Source: Stagonosporopsis chrysanthemi
Taxonomy: Eukaryota > Ascomycota > Dothideomycetes > Pleosporales > Didymellaceae
Direction: 5' to 3'
DNA: 64,000 nucleotides
Assembly (NCBI GenBank): GCA_022560025.1
Contig: JAFISE010000042.1
Span: 124,001-188,000, forward strand
Shown here: piece by piece, positions 20,816 through 31,325 of the stretch
Layout: each line of letters begins with the position of its first letter
Position numbering within the stretch: position 1 is the stretch's first letter
Translations under genes and position numbers: made by a program
Notes under the pieces: generated by a model
What the model saw: the letters and a program-made list of their open reading frames with translations, nothing else
What the model was told of the DNA's origin: nothing
Database searches by the model: none

Positions 20816-21826
20816 TCAGATTGTTGGATGGCTGTTCTCCGGCTTTCGCGTACGAGTGATATTCTCAGAGGCGCCGCTAGTGTCGGCTGAGCTATGGCTC
20901 TGGAGCCTGGAGAACAGAGCAGGGTACCTGCTGTCGCCGCGAGCCGCATTGGTGGAGTCGCTGAGTGAGTGGAAGCGCCTCATCGACAAGATTGGCGACA
21001 TTCCTGTTTTCTTCTCGAGGAGCTGTTCGTCTTCGTTTGGTCGCTGAGGATCTGCAGCAGCAGCTTCAATCTTGATTCTCGCCATTTGTAGCTCGGGCGT
21101 GGGTAGAGTGGCGCCCGCGTCGGTGTGGGAGTCTTCTTGAGGCGTCAAGGTGTGACTATTGGATCGAGACCTGACACCGCCGGAGGTGCTACTAATCGAG
21201 GTATGCCGCTCATACTTGGCAGCGACAGATTGGGCTGTGGCTGTCAAACCGCCCCTCTCTGTATGCCCGTGGGCTCGAGCTTCCAGAGAGTGCAGATGGT
21301 CAGCCTCAGCTCTAGTGACGACGCCACGCTCGACTTTGGGTACGATTCTGGCGTACTCTTGCTGCAGCTCAGCTTCCAGTTCTGGGTGGGGTGCGTTGGT
21401 ATGGCCGATAGCTTTCTGCATCACTGCATTGGCGTCAGCAAGACTGAGGTATTCCGGTGAGGCGAATCGCTTACTGCTGACGATACTCTGTGTGGTTCTG
21501 AGAATATCCGAGTTGATCGCACCAGGATATACCTTGACTGCAGCATGGAGATCCTCAACGGCATGTGACAGATTGATCGTCAATGGAGTCTTGTTACGCA
21601 GAGCTGACTGCTCTTCCTTGTTGCGCGCGACAACGTCCGCGACAGCAGCAATGACCTCGGCTGTCAGTGTGTCTGCCTCCTCAGCATTGATGGTAAGGTT
21701 CTGAACATCTTCTGGACTGATGGTTTTGGGATCGCGTCTCAGCTTTCCAAGGACGAGCTCCATGGCGCTCCGCAACCTCTGGTGGCGAGCGAGCCTCTCC
21801 GCCGGCTCTGGCGTCGTGTTTTGCAT
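20816..21826 (-). CDS. SMP (seed maturation protein-type) domain protein
   Basis: Single exon, 336 residues from the ATG at 21826; the open frame reaches slightly further to a TTG. The central region (VTRAEADHLHSLEARAHGHTERGG, then TATAQSVAAKYE) matches the SMP-domain pattern known in fungal relatives of plant seed-maturation proteins (domain: acid/Ala-rich, Q/E repeats). An earlier copy-like stretch (ISPEDVQNLTINAEEADTLT) suggests two repeats. The C-terminal third is Ser/Thr/Pro-rich and disordered. Molecular role is not known in fungi; stress or conidial roles proposed for relatives are not shown here. Confidence 0.65.
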   Translation of the reverse strand: MQNTTPEPAERLARHQRLRSAMELVLGKLRRDPKTISPEDVQNLTINAEEADTLTAEVIAAVADVVARNKEEQSALRNKTPLTINLSHAVEDLHAAVKVYPGAINSDILRTTQSIVSSKRFASPEYLSLADANAVMQKAIGHTNAPHPELEAELQQEYARIVPKVERGVVTRAEADHLHSLEARAHGHTERGGLTATAQSVAAKYERHTSISSTSGGVRSRSNSHTLTPQEDSHTDAGATLPTPELQMARIKIEAAAADPQRPNEDEQLLEKKTGMSPILSMRRFHSLSDSTNAARGDSRYPALFSRLQSHSSADTSGASENITRTRKPENSHPTI

Positions 21827-22146
21827 ATTGGACGTGACTCTAGACAATTCGGCCAGTGCGGAGAAGGTGCGAAATTGTTGAATGAATGGAAAAGGTGAGA
21901 GTCACGGTCGATGATGTCGCTACCGCTCCACAATGGTAGGTAAAACGGAAGGAGCAACCAGTAGCAACACAACGTGAGCACAAACCACGTATATACCAGG
22001 TATGCAGTCGACAACGGATCAACCGTAAGTTGATTAGAGCAGCACTTTTGTTGTTTCAGCAGGATCTTCGTTTGACCTAACCCCATCCTAAGCGGTCCTT
22101 CTGGAACGGTTCTGCCATGATCATGCAGCTCCATCCAACGCCCTCT
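21827..22146. other. Intergenic between two minus-strand genes
   Basis: 320 bp containing the promoter of the SMP-domain gene and the 3' end of the next gene. Nothing further recognised. Confidence 0.4.
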
Positions 22147-22929
22147 TCAATTTTCAACCCCAGCCAAGATCTCGTCCTGCATGATTTTGCGTAACATCTG
22201 CCTCCGCTCCGCGCCTTGCTCGAGAAATTTGCGTACACATACTCCTCCCTCCACAGGCTTGTTGAAACGTATTATGCGAAGTGCAGGTATTGGCGAAGCT
22301 GGTATATCAGCCCAATGAAGCTGGGATCCCAAGCAAACCAGGTCGACAGTCACGTTGACTTGAGGATTCAGTCGCTCGGCTTCCAGCTTTGCATCCAGGA
22401 GAAATCCTACCTGCCCAACGACATCGTAATCAGTCTCTGCGAGCGACCGTAGTTCGATCAAGATATGCCTCAGCCCGGTCAACTCTGGGAAAGCTAACTG
22501 TTGGCGCAGCAAGCTAACGACTGCAAAGCTGTGGCCGACCCTGTCTCCAAGATTGGTCAGATCTGGTTGGCTCCATTCCAGCGTATTGTTAACGAAGTCG
22601 TCGAGGACGAAGTGCAATCGAGACACAGCGCGCAACTGATTTGTGGTACGTCGTCGTATCCACTCATCAAATCCAGTACGAGGTCCAGCTGTGATTGAAT
22701 TCAACGAGTACGGCAGCAGGTGAGTGTCCTGATGCATCTGTCGATTCACGAAGAGGATACTGATACTGATGCTACAGGGGCGATGTTGGATGTAAGTTAC
22801 GCCACCAAAACAGGAGAAGGTGTTGCTTAGGTCGCCAAGGACATCTCTGTAGATGGCATTGCGCAGCTCGGCCGGAAGTTTGAAGAATGGTGCTTCGAGT
22901 GCACTGTCACCAGAGGAAGCTGGTCGCAT
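22147..22929 (-). CDS. LPAELR-motif (F-box/2EXR-like) fungal protein, function unknown
   Basis: Single exon, 260 residues. The N-terminus FFKLPAELRNAIYRDVLGD is the typical opening of a large fungal family related to F-box/2EXR proteins. It continues with ISILFVNRQMHQDT, also conserved in that family. The remainder has no catalytic motif. The family is abundant in filamentous ascomycetes and no biochemical role is established. The start was chosen at the only Met before the motif. Confidence 0.7.
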   Translation of the reverse strand: MRPASSGDSALEAPFFKLPAELRNAIYRDVLGDLSNTFSCFGGVTYIQHRPCSISISILFVNRQMHQDTHLLPYSLNSITAGPRTGFDEWIRRRTTNQLRAVSRLHFVLDDFVNNTLEWSQPDLTNLGDRVGHSFAVVSLLRQQLAFPELTGLRHILIELRSLAETDYDVVGQVGFLLDAKLEAERLNPQVNVTVDLVCLGSQLHWADIPASPIPALRIIRFNKPVEGGVCVRKFLEQGAERRQMLRKIMQDEILAGVEN

Positions 22930-23294
22930 CTTGTCGCTTGATCCTGACTCAAAATAAGTCCTTGTATATATGTAATCTCATGCGTACAAACGATTCAGAA
23001 CTTCAGTATTCGTGTCGGTTATGCGTGATGCTGTGATGATAACTATGTACTGGAAGGCAACAACCGCGGGGCCTGGAGAGGTTGGAGTTACACAGTGGCT
23101 CACGTGATTTGCTACTGTTATCGATAACAATTGTTGCTTAACTTCTGCAGACAGGAGAATGCACATCACGGCCTGTGGCGCTGGAGATACTTCACGATCC
23201 CTTTTTCATTTACAGTTCTTGCATTCTTCTTTCCGGACCAGATGGGGCTTGAGATAGCAGTACCTACTAGTTACAGTCCTCGTACCAGCAACTG
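22930..23294. promoter_or_regulatory. Divergent promoter region
   Basis: 365 bp between the LPAELR gene (-) and the PPR gene (+). A C-to-T-rich stretch around 23190-23230 precedes the PPR start. No defined site. Confidence 0.4.
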
Positions 23295-25640
23295 ATGCTT
23301 ACGTTCCGCCAACTACGATGCCTTCTCCACTCCATTCCTGTTTCTCAAACGCGCACGCTGAGGACTCAACCTCGCCCAATACCGTCTTACACCAAACAGT
23401 GGAATCCTGCGCTACATACTCCGCTTCGCCCTCCGGAATTACAGAACGAGACTACCAAACACGATGAGCCCCCACATAATACCTACGAGCAAAGTCCGAA
23501 TGGGGTTGATACACACGACTTGCCGCTTGTTCCAGACCGGCAGTCTGACGATGGAGGCATTGTGGTTGGAGTGAAGAGCAGTAGCTCTCAGACTACGCAT
23601 GCCATCAAAAAACTACAATACCTGCTAAATCTCGCCAATCTCAAAGATGAGCTCGACCCAACCATGCGCGCACCTCTATGGGCCGCTTACCTACTGGCGA
23701 TGAAGCGCAAAGTATCGCTCCCACAGTGGCTACCCCAAAGAGCATGGAACATATTGTGGAGGTCGCAGTACACGGACTCTGACGTCTCGCGCCGTCAGGT
23801 TCATTTAGCGAAACTCGACCGAGACATCATTGCCGCACGAGTGCCCCCGATCGCTGGGCAGGTAGCATATCGTATCGAAAAGAAATTCATGGCTGGGCTG
23901 CAGGAAAAAGCTCTCGACACGTGGGCAACTAGTCGGGGCAACCTTGCTGCGGCGCCCGACTTTTTGGATACTGGCGCAAGGTTATACGCGCTTGCTGGAC
24001 ACCCGGACCAGGCGCGGAGTATCATGGATCATCTCCTTCAGTTGCACCCGGGTTGGAACACGTCCGTGATGATGGCAGTCTTCCGCGCCTACACGAGTTC
24101 CGGCTCGGAACAACACATTGCCAAGGCGAAGGAGCTGTATTGTGTCATGAAGGAACAGTCAGGATCCGAAGCCACCCTCGAGATGCATGACTCTTGTCTG
24201 GTCGGATTTCTGGAAGCGCGGTCGTTGCCAAATGCGAAGCAAGTGTTTCAAGACATGGTCCTTGGCGGCTTCCTCAAGACAGAAGAATCTGAACCGCAAG
24301 TCGAAGGTGTCATTCGAAGACTTAATCTGTTGTACGCCCTAGGAACAGACATCTCAGGCATGAGTAGTATTGCACTAGATGCCATTGCTGTCTTGCCTAT
24401 AGCTTATCATGGCCATATTTTCAGTGACTGGATAAAGTATGCGTTGGGTGAGAAGGCACCCCAAGCAGCTGCTCAGATTCTCGATTTAATGATTCAGCGA
24501 GGATATCGACCCGAGACGGAAGACTTCAACTTCTTGCTGAGAACGCTCCTTCGCACAAAGGAACCTGAGGATATCTTGAAGGCAGAAAACATTGGCTGGA
24601 AGATGATCGAAGAAGCCCGGCTGTCCTCGGTATCTCCGGATCGCCATCCTTCTAAGGGCAGAGTCAAGGCCATTGCAGAGAAATTACAGAATGGCAGTGT
24701 GCTTGATGCCGACCCTGCAGCCTCAGTGCCTGCAGCAAGCGCGTCGACTTTTGCCCTCATCATGCGACATCATGCCTCGAATGGCCAATGGGAACATGTG
24801 GACTATCTCACCCGACAATTGAGACTCACCACCGTCGAAGTGAATTCCACACTCATGAATGTTCTCATTGAGAACAAAGCAGAGAAAGGACAGTTTCGCG
24901 AAGCCTGGCAGGTCTATGAATCTCTCACCGACGATCCCGATAGAGCAGGAACCGTTTTCCCTGATGGAGAGACTCTGAGGATCTTGTGGAGGACACTTCG
25001 CATGGCACTCAGCGATCCCGCCAATCGAGAGGACCCTCGTCTGCCAACACCACGTAAGCTGCTCCGTGAGACAGTGAATTGGTGGAAGTTGGTTCGCCAA
25101 AGACCCGATGCCGACCGCTTTCTTCAAGGCTTAGCTGCAGACAACAAGGGTGCAATCACCAATTTGATGCTGCATTCCTTTAGTTTCGCGCAAGATCTGT
25201 CCGGGTCTCTTGTGGCTCTGCACGTTCTTCGCCACAAGTTCGACATCTATCCTACGCGAGATGCTGCAAAGACGGTCTTACGGCAGCATGCGTGGGAGGC
25301 CATGCACGATGAGACTGAGTCAGTGCGCATAAAGTTTGGCCTCGGTAATAACCATGCGAGGAACATGCAGCGGCAAATCCAGACGTACGAGCGTCTACTT
25401 TCGCACAGGCTTTGGAGGTTGAAGATCACGGAGCAGACGCTCCAAACATATACACCGGAGCAGCTAGGCGACCTGGAACTCAACGTGATCAGTGAGTTCA
25501 TCAGATTTGCCTTGATGTCGCATCCGCACTACTCTGCGCAAACCATTGAGCTCCTAATCAAAGGCGCTGCACAAGCTGCTGGAGTTCCGTTCATACCAAC
25601 TGGCGATGTTAATGTTTACGATATGATGGACGGTTTGTAG
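23295..25640 (+). CDS. Mitochondrial PPR/TPR-type helical repeat protein
   Basis: Single exon, 781 residues. The N-terminus (MLTFRQLRCLLHSIPVSQTRTLRTQPRP) is basic, hydroxylated and acid-free, as in mitochondrial presequences. The body is alpha-helical with degenerate pentatricopeptide-like units, for example LYALAGHPDQARSIMDHLLQLHPGWNTSVMMAVFRAY and MNVLIENKAEKGQFREAWQVYESL. The layout resembles ascomycete mitochondrial proteins such as the complex I assembly factor CIA84 and other PPR factors for mitochondrial RNAs. I cannot decide between these from the sequence. Length and single-exon structure are intact. Confidence 0.65.
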   Translation: MLTFRQLRCLLHSIPVSQTRTLRTQPRPIPSYTKQWNPALHTPLRPPELQNETTKHDEPPHNTYEQSPNGVDTHDLPLVPDRQSDDGGIVVGVKSSSSQTTHAIKKLQYLLNLANLKDELDPTMRAPLWAAYLLAMKRKVSLPQWLPQRAWNILWRSQYTDSDVSRRQVHLAKLDRDIIAARVPPIAGQVAYRIEKKFMAGLQEKALDTWATSRGNLAAAPDFLDTGARLYALAGHPDQARSIMDHLLQLHPGWNTSVMMAVFRAYTSSGSEQHIAKAKELYCVMKEQSGSEATLEMHDSCLVGFLEARSLPNAKQVFQDMVLGGFLKTEESEPQVEGVIRRLNLLYALGTDISGMSSIALDAIAVLPIAYHGHIFSDWIKYALGEKAPQAAAQILDLMIQRGYRPETEDFNFLLRTLLRTKEPEDILKAENIGWKMIEEARLSSVSPDRHPSKGRVKAIAEKLQNGSVLDADPAASVPAASASTFALIMRHHASNGQWEHVDYLTRQLRLTTVEVNSTLMNVLIENKAEKGQFREAWQVYESLTDDPDRAGTVFPDGETLRILWRTLRMALSDPANREDPRLPTPRKLLRETVNWWKLVRQRPDADRFLQGLAADNKGAITNLMLHSFSFAQDLSGSLVALHVLRHKFDIYPTRDAAKTVLRQHAWEAMHDETESVRIKFGLGNNHARNMQRQIQTYERLLSHRLWRLKITEQTLQTYTPEQLGDLELNVISEFIRFALMSHPHYSAQTIELLIKGAAQAAGVPFIPTGDVNVYDMMDGL

Positions 25641-25840
25641 GCCCAATCGCTTGGGATGAGAGGGCTTGTCTGCGCTCTGAAGGTTTTCTTTTCTTCAAAT
25701 GAGAGTGAGCCGAGTTAAGCTCGTCTTGCTTGAGTTGTGCCATATGTTTCCGCGATACCCCACCAACTCCATAGACCTAGATTTCCGTGTATCATATCCA
25801 CTCATATCTTACATCATCATGATTCGTCTGTTATTGTGTT

Positions 25841-26543
25841 CTACAACCCCAGAGGGTTGCTAGCACTTCCTTTTTTAACTGTGCCACCTGTGACCCCCGG
25901 CCTGGATGCCATGCTTGCAGCGCCTCCTGCGGCGCCCGTTGATAGACCCAAGGGGTTGCCTTTTGTTGTCGCCCGACTGCCCTCGGCGCCCGTCATGTTC
26001 TTGATGGAATTACCATACTCGCGAACCATATCGCCCCATCCTCGCGACGTATTCGATATGCTATCGACTGTTAGCGTGATCCATGGCTCAATCTGGGAAT
26101 ACGCACCTCGCTCCAGCACCCCTTCCAGCACCAGCAACGCCATTACCTGCAGCTGTCACTACGGCTCCAGCAGCATTTCCTACACCTGCCGCGGCAGCAC
26201 TCGTCGCGCTGCTGATTCCTGACGAGGCAGCACCGAGTGCCTTAGTCAGCCAGCTCTTGTTCTGCGGCGCCTGCTTGGCGAGGTTCTTCGGTGGTGGCGG
26301 AATTGCCTTCTTTGCACCGAGCGGCTGCGATCCAACGGTTTTCTTCACCGCGGGAGCGCCGACAGTCTTCTTCGTTGCAGTGGCCGGCGTGATAGGCTTC
26401 TTGATCGGGGCTGTAGCGGGCTTCTTGTATGGGACCGTTTTGGTATGGGCCGATACGGGCTTCTTTGCTGGTCCAACTGCTTTAGGACCCATGGGTTTGG
26501 GTCCTGTGATCGCCTTCTTCGTACCGATGGGTTGCGCGACCAT
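25841..26543 (-). CDS. Low-complexity Lys/Pro/Ala protein, function unknown
   Basis: Exons 26543-26107 and 26060-25841 joined by a 46-bp intron with donor GTGCGT, branch GCTAAC and acceptor GATAG, giving 218 residues. An earlier AG after the branch (AACAG) would give a frame ending at once in a stop, so the later acceptor is chosen. The N-terminal half repeats basic PKP/KKP motifs (TKKAITGPKPMGPK, KKPVSAHTK, KKPITPATATKKTVG). The middle is an Ala/Gly/Ser segment like a glycine zipper (SGISSATSAAAAGVGNAAGAV), and the C-terminus is GWGDMVREYGNSIKNMTG. No domain recognised. The Ala/Gly stretch could be a membrane-associating helix; this is inference. Confidence 0.6.
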
Positions 26544-27146
26544 TGTGTTGATTTTCGAAATTTGCAAAGGGTGAGGTGTGATTGTATTCTCAATGTCTTT
26601 TTTTTTGATACCAATGCTGAGTGAGTGGACTTCCTTCCTTTCTGCAGTACAGCTACCCCATATCAAGTTTCCGTGATCGCCCATGACGTAGCGGGTACAC
26701 AACGTCGAGCGGACGCTAATCTCGCGCTAGATTGTGTTGGGAGCTAGTGTGGGCTCGAATGTTTCGTAGAACAGCTGGACCCTGCATGTGTTTCGGCATT
26801 CGAGGTCGCTGGTCGACATGTCGACGTCGCTCCTTCACGACACCTTCGGCGCATTTAATTTTCTCTGTACCTTGCGCATATACTCTGCTTCGAACTTTTC
26901 TTCATACTAGATACTCAGCACGCCTTAGCTGGTTGTGTTGACGGTCCTAACCCCCCCACCGCTCCCTGAAGCGTGCATGTCGACGAACTTCCACTTCGCA
27001 CGCCGTAACGAACGAACACAATGACTTGCTTTCACTTGAGCCCCAAGCGACGCAAGTAGATAAATAACACAATCGTGAGTCGGTTCTCTCTCATACCACA
27101 ACACACTGCGCACGCAAGCGACCAGATCGATTCAGCTGGCGCAACC
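26544..27146. promoter_or_regulatory. Divergent promoter region upstream of the Ste20-family kinase
   Basis: About 600 bp between the low-complexity gene (-) and the kinase gene (+). C/T-rich tracts near 26850-26900 and 27080-27110. The frame continues upstream of the kinase ATG without a Met, so 27147 (CAACCATGC) is the best start. Confidence 0.45.
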
Positions 27147-30100
27147 ATGCTCGGTGAAGATGCAGTCCGGTCGCTCAAGCGATCAAAGAGCGACGTGGAT
27201 GACCTCGTTCCTATGGGCGAAATAACCCCGCCTCGTGAACGCAGTTCAAGCACATCACGGGCAAGGAGGACTCGCGCTTTCTCGTTAACCAACCTTACCA
27301 AACTTACTGACTCGATGAGAAGGAAGAGCAGATCAAGCTTCAGCCGCTCCAATTCTGCAATTGATAAGGACACTATATCCAGTCCCATTGCAGACCCGAG
27401 AAGTCCCTTGTGCCCGCCCACACCGACCGAACCTTTCACTGCATCGCCGTTGCCCTTGGTGTCGTCCAGGTCCACTCCAAGCACTCGCCAGCTTGTTACA
27501 GCTGCGTGCCTAGCTACCAATCACCTCCACTCCTTCTCTGACCCCACGAACACACACTCTCCACCCTCACGGTCGCGAGTCGCCACCCACGGGTCACCGG
27601 GCTTGCCCACCGGTCAGAGTTTCGACAGCGCAGATACCGTTGTAGGGAGCCCACTTGAGTGTATCACGGAGACGCCCTTCGATTGCGATCACGACAGTCA
27701 ACAGCTTCTTCTGAAACGAGTGAGTAGACGATTGGCAGGCATGGAGACCGTACGAAATTCGCTTCTGCCGCCGGCAATGGTCACGGGCACCAAGGCCCGC
27801 GCCATCCAGCAGGCGAAAGAAATGGAAACACTCGTAGCAGAAAGAGCGAAGCGCAGTGGTGATGAGCCACCGCAGTATGACTTCTACGAGCTCATTGGTA
27901 AGGGTGCTTACGGACGTGTGTTTAAAGGGTCGGTGCTTTTTGTGAAAACCGTTGAACTAGGCTGACCTGCCCAAGCAAGAGCCGCAAGACCGGCAACCTT
28001 GTCGCTATCAAGATCATCGATATCGATACTGTCGACTATCAGGAGATGACCACGAAGAACCTGTCCGAAACCCTGAAAGAGATTGATATCCTGCAGCAAC
28101 TTAGGGACAGTAAAGCTCGACCTTACGTAAATATCATTGAGGAAGCAAAGGCTGTTCACAATGAGCTATGGATTATTAGCGAGTATGCCAGTGGTGGCAG
28201 CGTGGCTACATTGATGAAGCCAATGGCAATGCTCAAGGATCCTGGACCTGGGTTGCCGGAAAAGTTCATCATTCCAATTGCCCGTGAGCTGGCACTCGGT
28301 CTGAAGTACATCCACGAAGCTGGCGTCTTGCACCGAGACATGAAGTCCAACAACGTACTGATCTTAGAAGATGGCCGGGTCCAGTTATGTGACTTTGGCG
28401 TATCTGGAACGCTCGAGCCGCAAAAGTCCAAGCGTACGACCATCGTGGGAACACCATTCTGGATGGCTCCTGAGCTGCAACGCGAATGGATCAAAGATGC
28501 AGATCCACATAGCTTAGCAAAGCCCAGGGAGATTCTGTACGGTTCAGAGGTCGATATCTGGGCATATGGCTGCACAGTCTATGAGATGGCTTACGGCTTT
28601 CCGCCGCATCACCGAAGTGCGCCTTTTGATCTGCCGAACGCTGGTGTGCCAGTGCTTGAAGGCGATCGATACTCCCCAGAGCTGAAGGACTTTGTGTCTT
28701 TCTTGCTTCAGCCTGATCCTCAAGACCGCCCCACACCGGACGAAATTCTCGAGCATGTCTACCTTAAGGACTCCACGAAGATGTACCCGACGGTCATGTT
28801 GGTCAAATTGGTAGAAGACTACTACTTATGGGAGCAACAGGGCGGCGCTCGCCAGTCGCTCTTCAACGTTTTTGGTGCACAAGCCCCCGATCCACTCGCC
28901 CCAGAGACAGACGAAGATGAGGATGACGACTGGACGTTCAGTACGTCTGATGAATTCGAACAAGAGCATGCTCCACAATTTTCAGATCCGTTCGTGGGCA
29001 ACGCTGCAGGACAGCCGTTCACGAGCATGGGCTTACCTCCAGTGGCAGACATGGGTCGCTTTGAACAGCTGCAGGCTAGATTCAAAGAAGAATCGATTAC
29101 AAGGGGACAGAAGCGCTTGAACAAGTTATTCGACATAGAGACCACGCCTTACAGATACAGCATGGTTGACGATGATGACGATAGTAGAGGACAACCACCG
29201 TCCGACCTAGTTCTCCGCGACTTCAATCCAGGCGCGCCCAACAGAGAGACGGTCATTGATTTGGACTTCTCCCTCCCATCTACCGACAACGTACCAAGCA
29301 TTGATCTCGGCGAAGTGCCAACTATCAAGGCAAATCGAATCAAGAGCTTGCTACGAGAGATGGAAGAGGAAGACGCGCGTGAGATGGAACGCGAACAAGA
29401 GCTTCGTGAGCAGCAAGAATATGAGGCCGAGAATCAGCTGACGAAGCGTGCGACCCGAGATTGGACATTTCCATCTGCATCTGATAATCGCAAGACGCAA
29501 GATTGGTCGTTCCCGTCGATGGAACCGCCAGCAGAAGAGGAAGAGCCAGAGCCAGACAATCGAAAAACGATGGAGTGGTCCTTCCCAACAGCCGATCCGC
29601 CGAACCGCAAAACCATGGAATGGTCGTTTCCAGCTACTGAGCCGCCAAAGCCAAACCGAAAGACTGTCGAGTGGACATTCGATGCCGCTATGGCAGAAGC
29701 GCAGTATGATGCTCCCAGAAACCGCACGTCCCGCCGTCGAGAGACGAAGGAGTATTCGTTTTCTGCTGCAGCCGCGCCGATCGATGAGAACAGAAGTACT
29801 ATGGACTTCTCGTTTCCAATGCGTAGTCCGAGTCCGAAGAGAGGGCAGAACGGCGACTATTCTTCACCACCAACACTTGGCCCTGGCTTTCGCCCAAGCT
29901 TACGACATGCTGCGACTGAACCGCAGTCTGACGATTTCCCGCGCGTAAGCTCAGATCCCAACTCACCTCTCCGGTCATCCATGATAGATTTGGACATGGC
30001 AACAGTCGAAGACTACCGTCCATCAACATCAGGCTCTGGGTCCACGTACACTGGATTGACGTATACTGGATCTACATACGCCGCGAGCGAAAACCCTTTC

Positions 30101-30961
30101 AGCCTCGAGGATCAGGTCCAGCTATCACAGAACAATCACCGTGCTTCATTCCACATGAAATCACAGTCCGAGCCCAACCATGCTGTCCCAGGTCTCCTCA
30201 CGCCCCAACAGTACGATGAGCAAGGTCTCCCAACCAACCAAGACCCGCATCACCCAAGCATGCACGCTCGAGGCGTGTCATCGGTCTCGCAAATGCAAGC
30301 CCAAAACAAACCACCGGCAACCTCCATCCCACCCCTCACCACGCACCGCCCAAATCAGCGCTCCCAACATCTCTGGGACGGCTGGTCTCACACGCACGCC
30401 TACGGTCTACACTCCGACGACCAATCCCCGCCCCTCAGCGTGACAACCGATACCTCCCTGTCCGAAGAAGACGTCGACGAACTCTGGGACACATTTGAGC
30501 GGCTTACCATGCACGCCCAGCGGAAATACCAATCCTACGGCCCGCTGCGCTCCGCCCGCCGCCTGGGGAACTCCTCCATAGACGAGTCCACAGACCCCCG
30601 CACCGCCGGCCTCGGCTTCGCCGGCAGCGACACAGATGACACCTACCCGTACACCGCCGAGTCAGACTCCTCATCCCCGTCGTACGTGTACCAGCGCCTC
30701 AGCAGAGTAAGCGCGGGCCCCAATGGCCGGCCGCTGGTGGACTTCCCCGTGCCGAGGGGCCCGGACGTCGAGGCCTTGTTGGGAGGCGATTCGGATGCGA
30801 GGGTCTTGCAGGAGGCGCTGCTCAAGAGCGCGCTGGAGTTGAGGGACGGGACGCGGGCGAGTAGGGATCTGCTCAGGGCGATGAAGTTGAGCGAGGTGGA
30901 GGAGGGCGAGGAGGACATCGATCAGAGCACGGTGCGGTTGCCGAGTCGGGGGAGGGAGTGA
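27147..30961 (+). CDS. Ste20/GCK-family serine/threonine protein kinase with C-terminal NRKT-[DE]-W-[ST]-F repeats
   Basis: Exon 1 is 27147-27932 and exon 2 is 27980-30961, about 1,255 residues. An alternative pair 4 bases to the left also gives a 47-bp intron and changes only Ser to Lys. An N-terminal Ser/Arg-rich tail of about 245 residues precedes the kinase domain: glycine loop GKGAYGRVFKG (about 251-261), VAIK lysine (273), HRD in VLHRDMKSNN (380-382), DFG in LCDFGVSG (400-402), GTPFWMAPE (425-427). The GTPFWMAPE signature and the loop place it in the Ste20/GCK group, which acts in cell polarity, septation and MAPK signalling. After the kinase domain, an acidic linker leads to at least seven copies of a short motif (DWTFP, EWSFP and variants, usually preceded by NRKT) between about 29442 and 29822. 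A long disordered tail follows. The exact yeast orthologue is not clear. Confidence 0.88.
29442..29822 (+). repeat. Seven-copy short linear motif array in the kinase C-terminus
   Basis: Degenerate tandem units around the core [DE]-[WYF]-[ST]-F-P, most preceded by N-R-[KS]-T: DWTFP, DWSFP, EWSFP, EWSFP, EWTFD, EYSFS, DFSFP. An additional DDDWTFS lies upstream near 28925-28945. The spacing is 10 to 30 residues and the DNA is not a clean tandem repeat, so the motif is kept at protein level, as for docking peptides. Confidence 0.8.
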
Positions 30962-31325
30962 GATGGCGGGGCGTCGTGGTGGTGAGAGGCGTGTTGGTTT
31001 GTGATGAGAGGCCGGAAAGGCGTGGTAGGGCCGTGGCCTGGTTGCTTGGGAGCAGAACGTATCGCTTCGGCGGATTATTTGGGTCACCACGTGTAGTGAT
31101 TCCTTGCAACGACGTACATGAATGAACAGTATGCATTCAATCTGTCTACGGCACTCAGTATATGCGCCGCGTCGATCACCAAGCATATGGCTCATGGCAA
31201 CCCCAGCTAGTAAATCACCAGACATAAACGAAGACCCCACAAATGCCCAACCCAGCGCCGAGCTATGCAAAACAATCCCGTCCTTGACGCCGTGTATAAT
31301 AAAAACAACCACATGAGCGCTGTGC
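30962..31325. other. Convergent intergenic region
   Basis: 364 bp between the 3' ends of the kinase gene and RRN3. No coding content. Confidence 0.45.
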
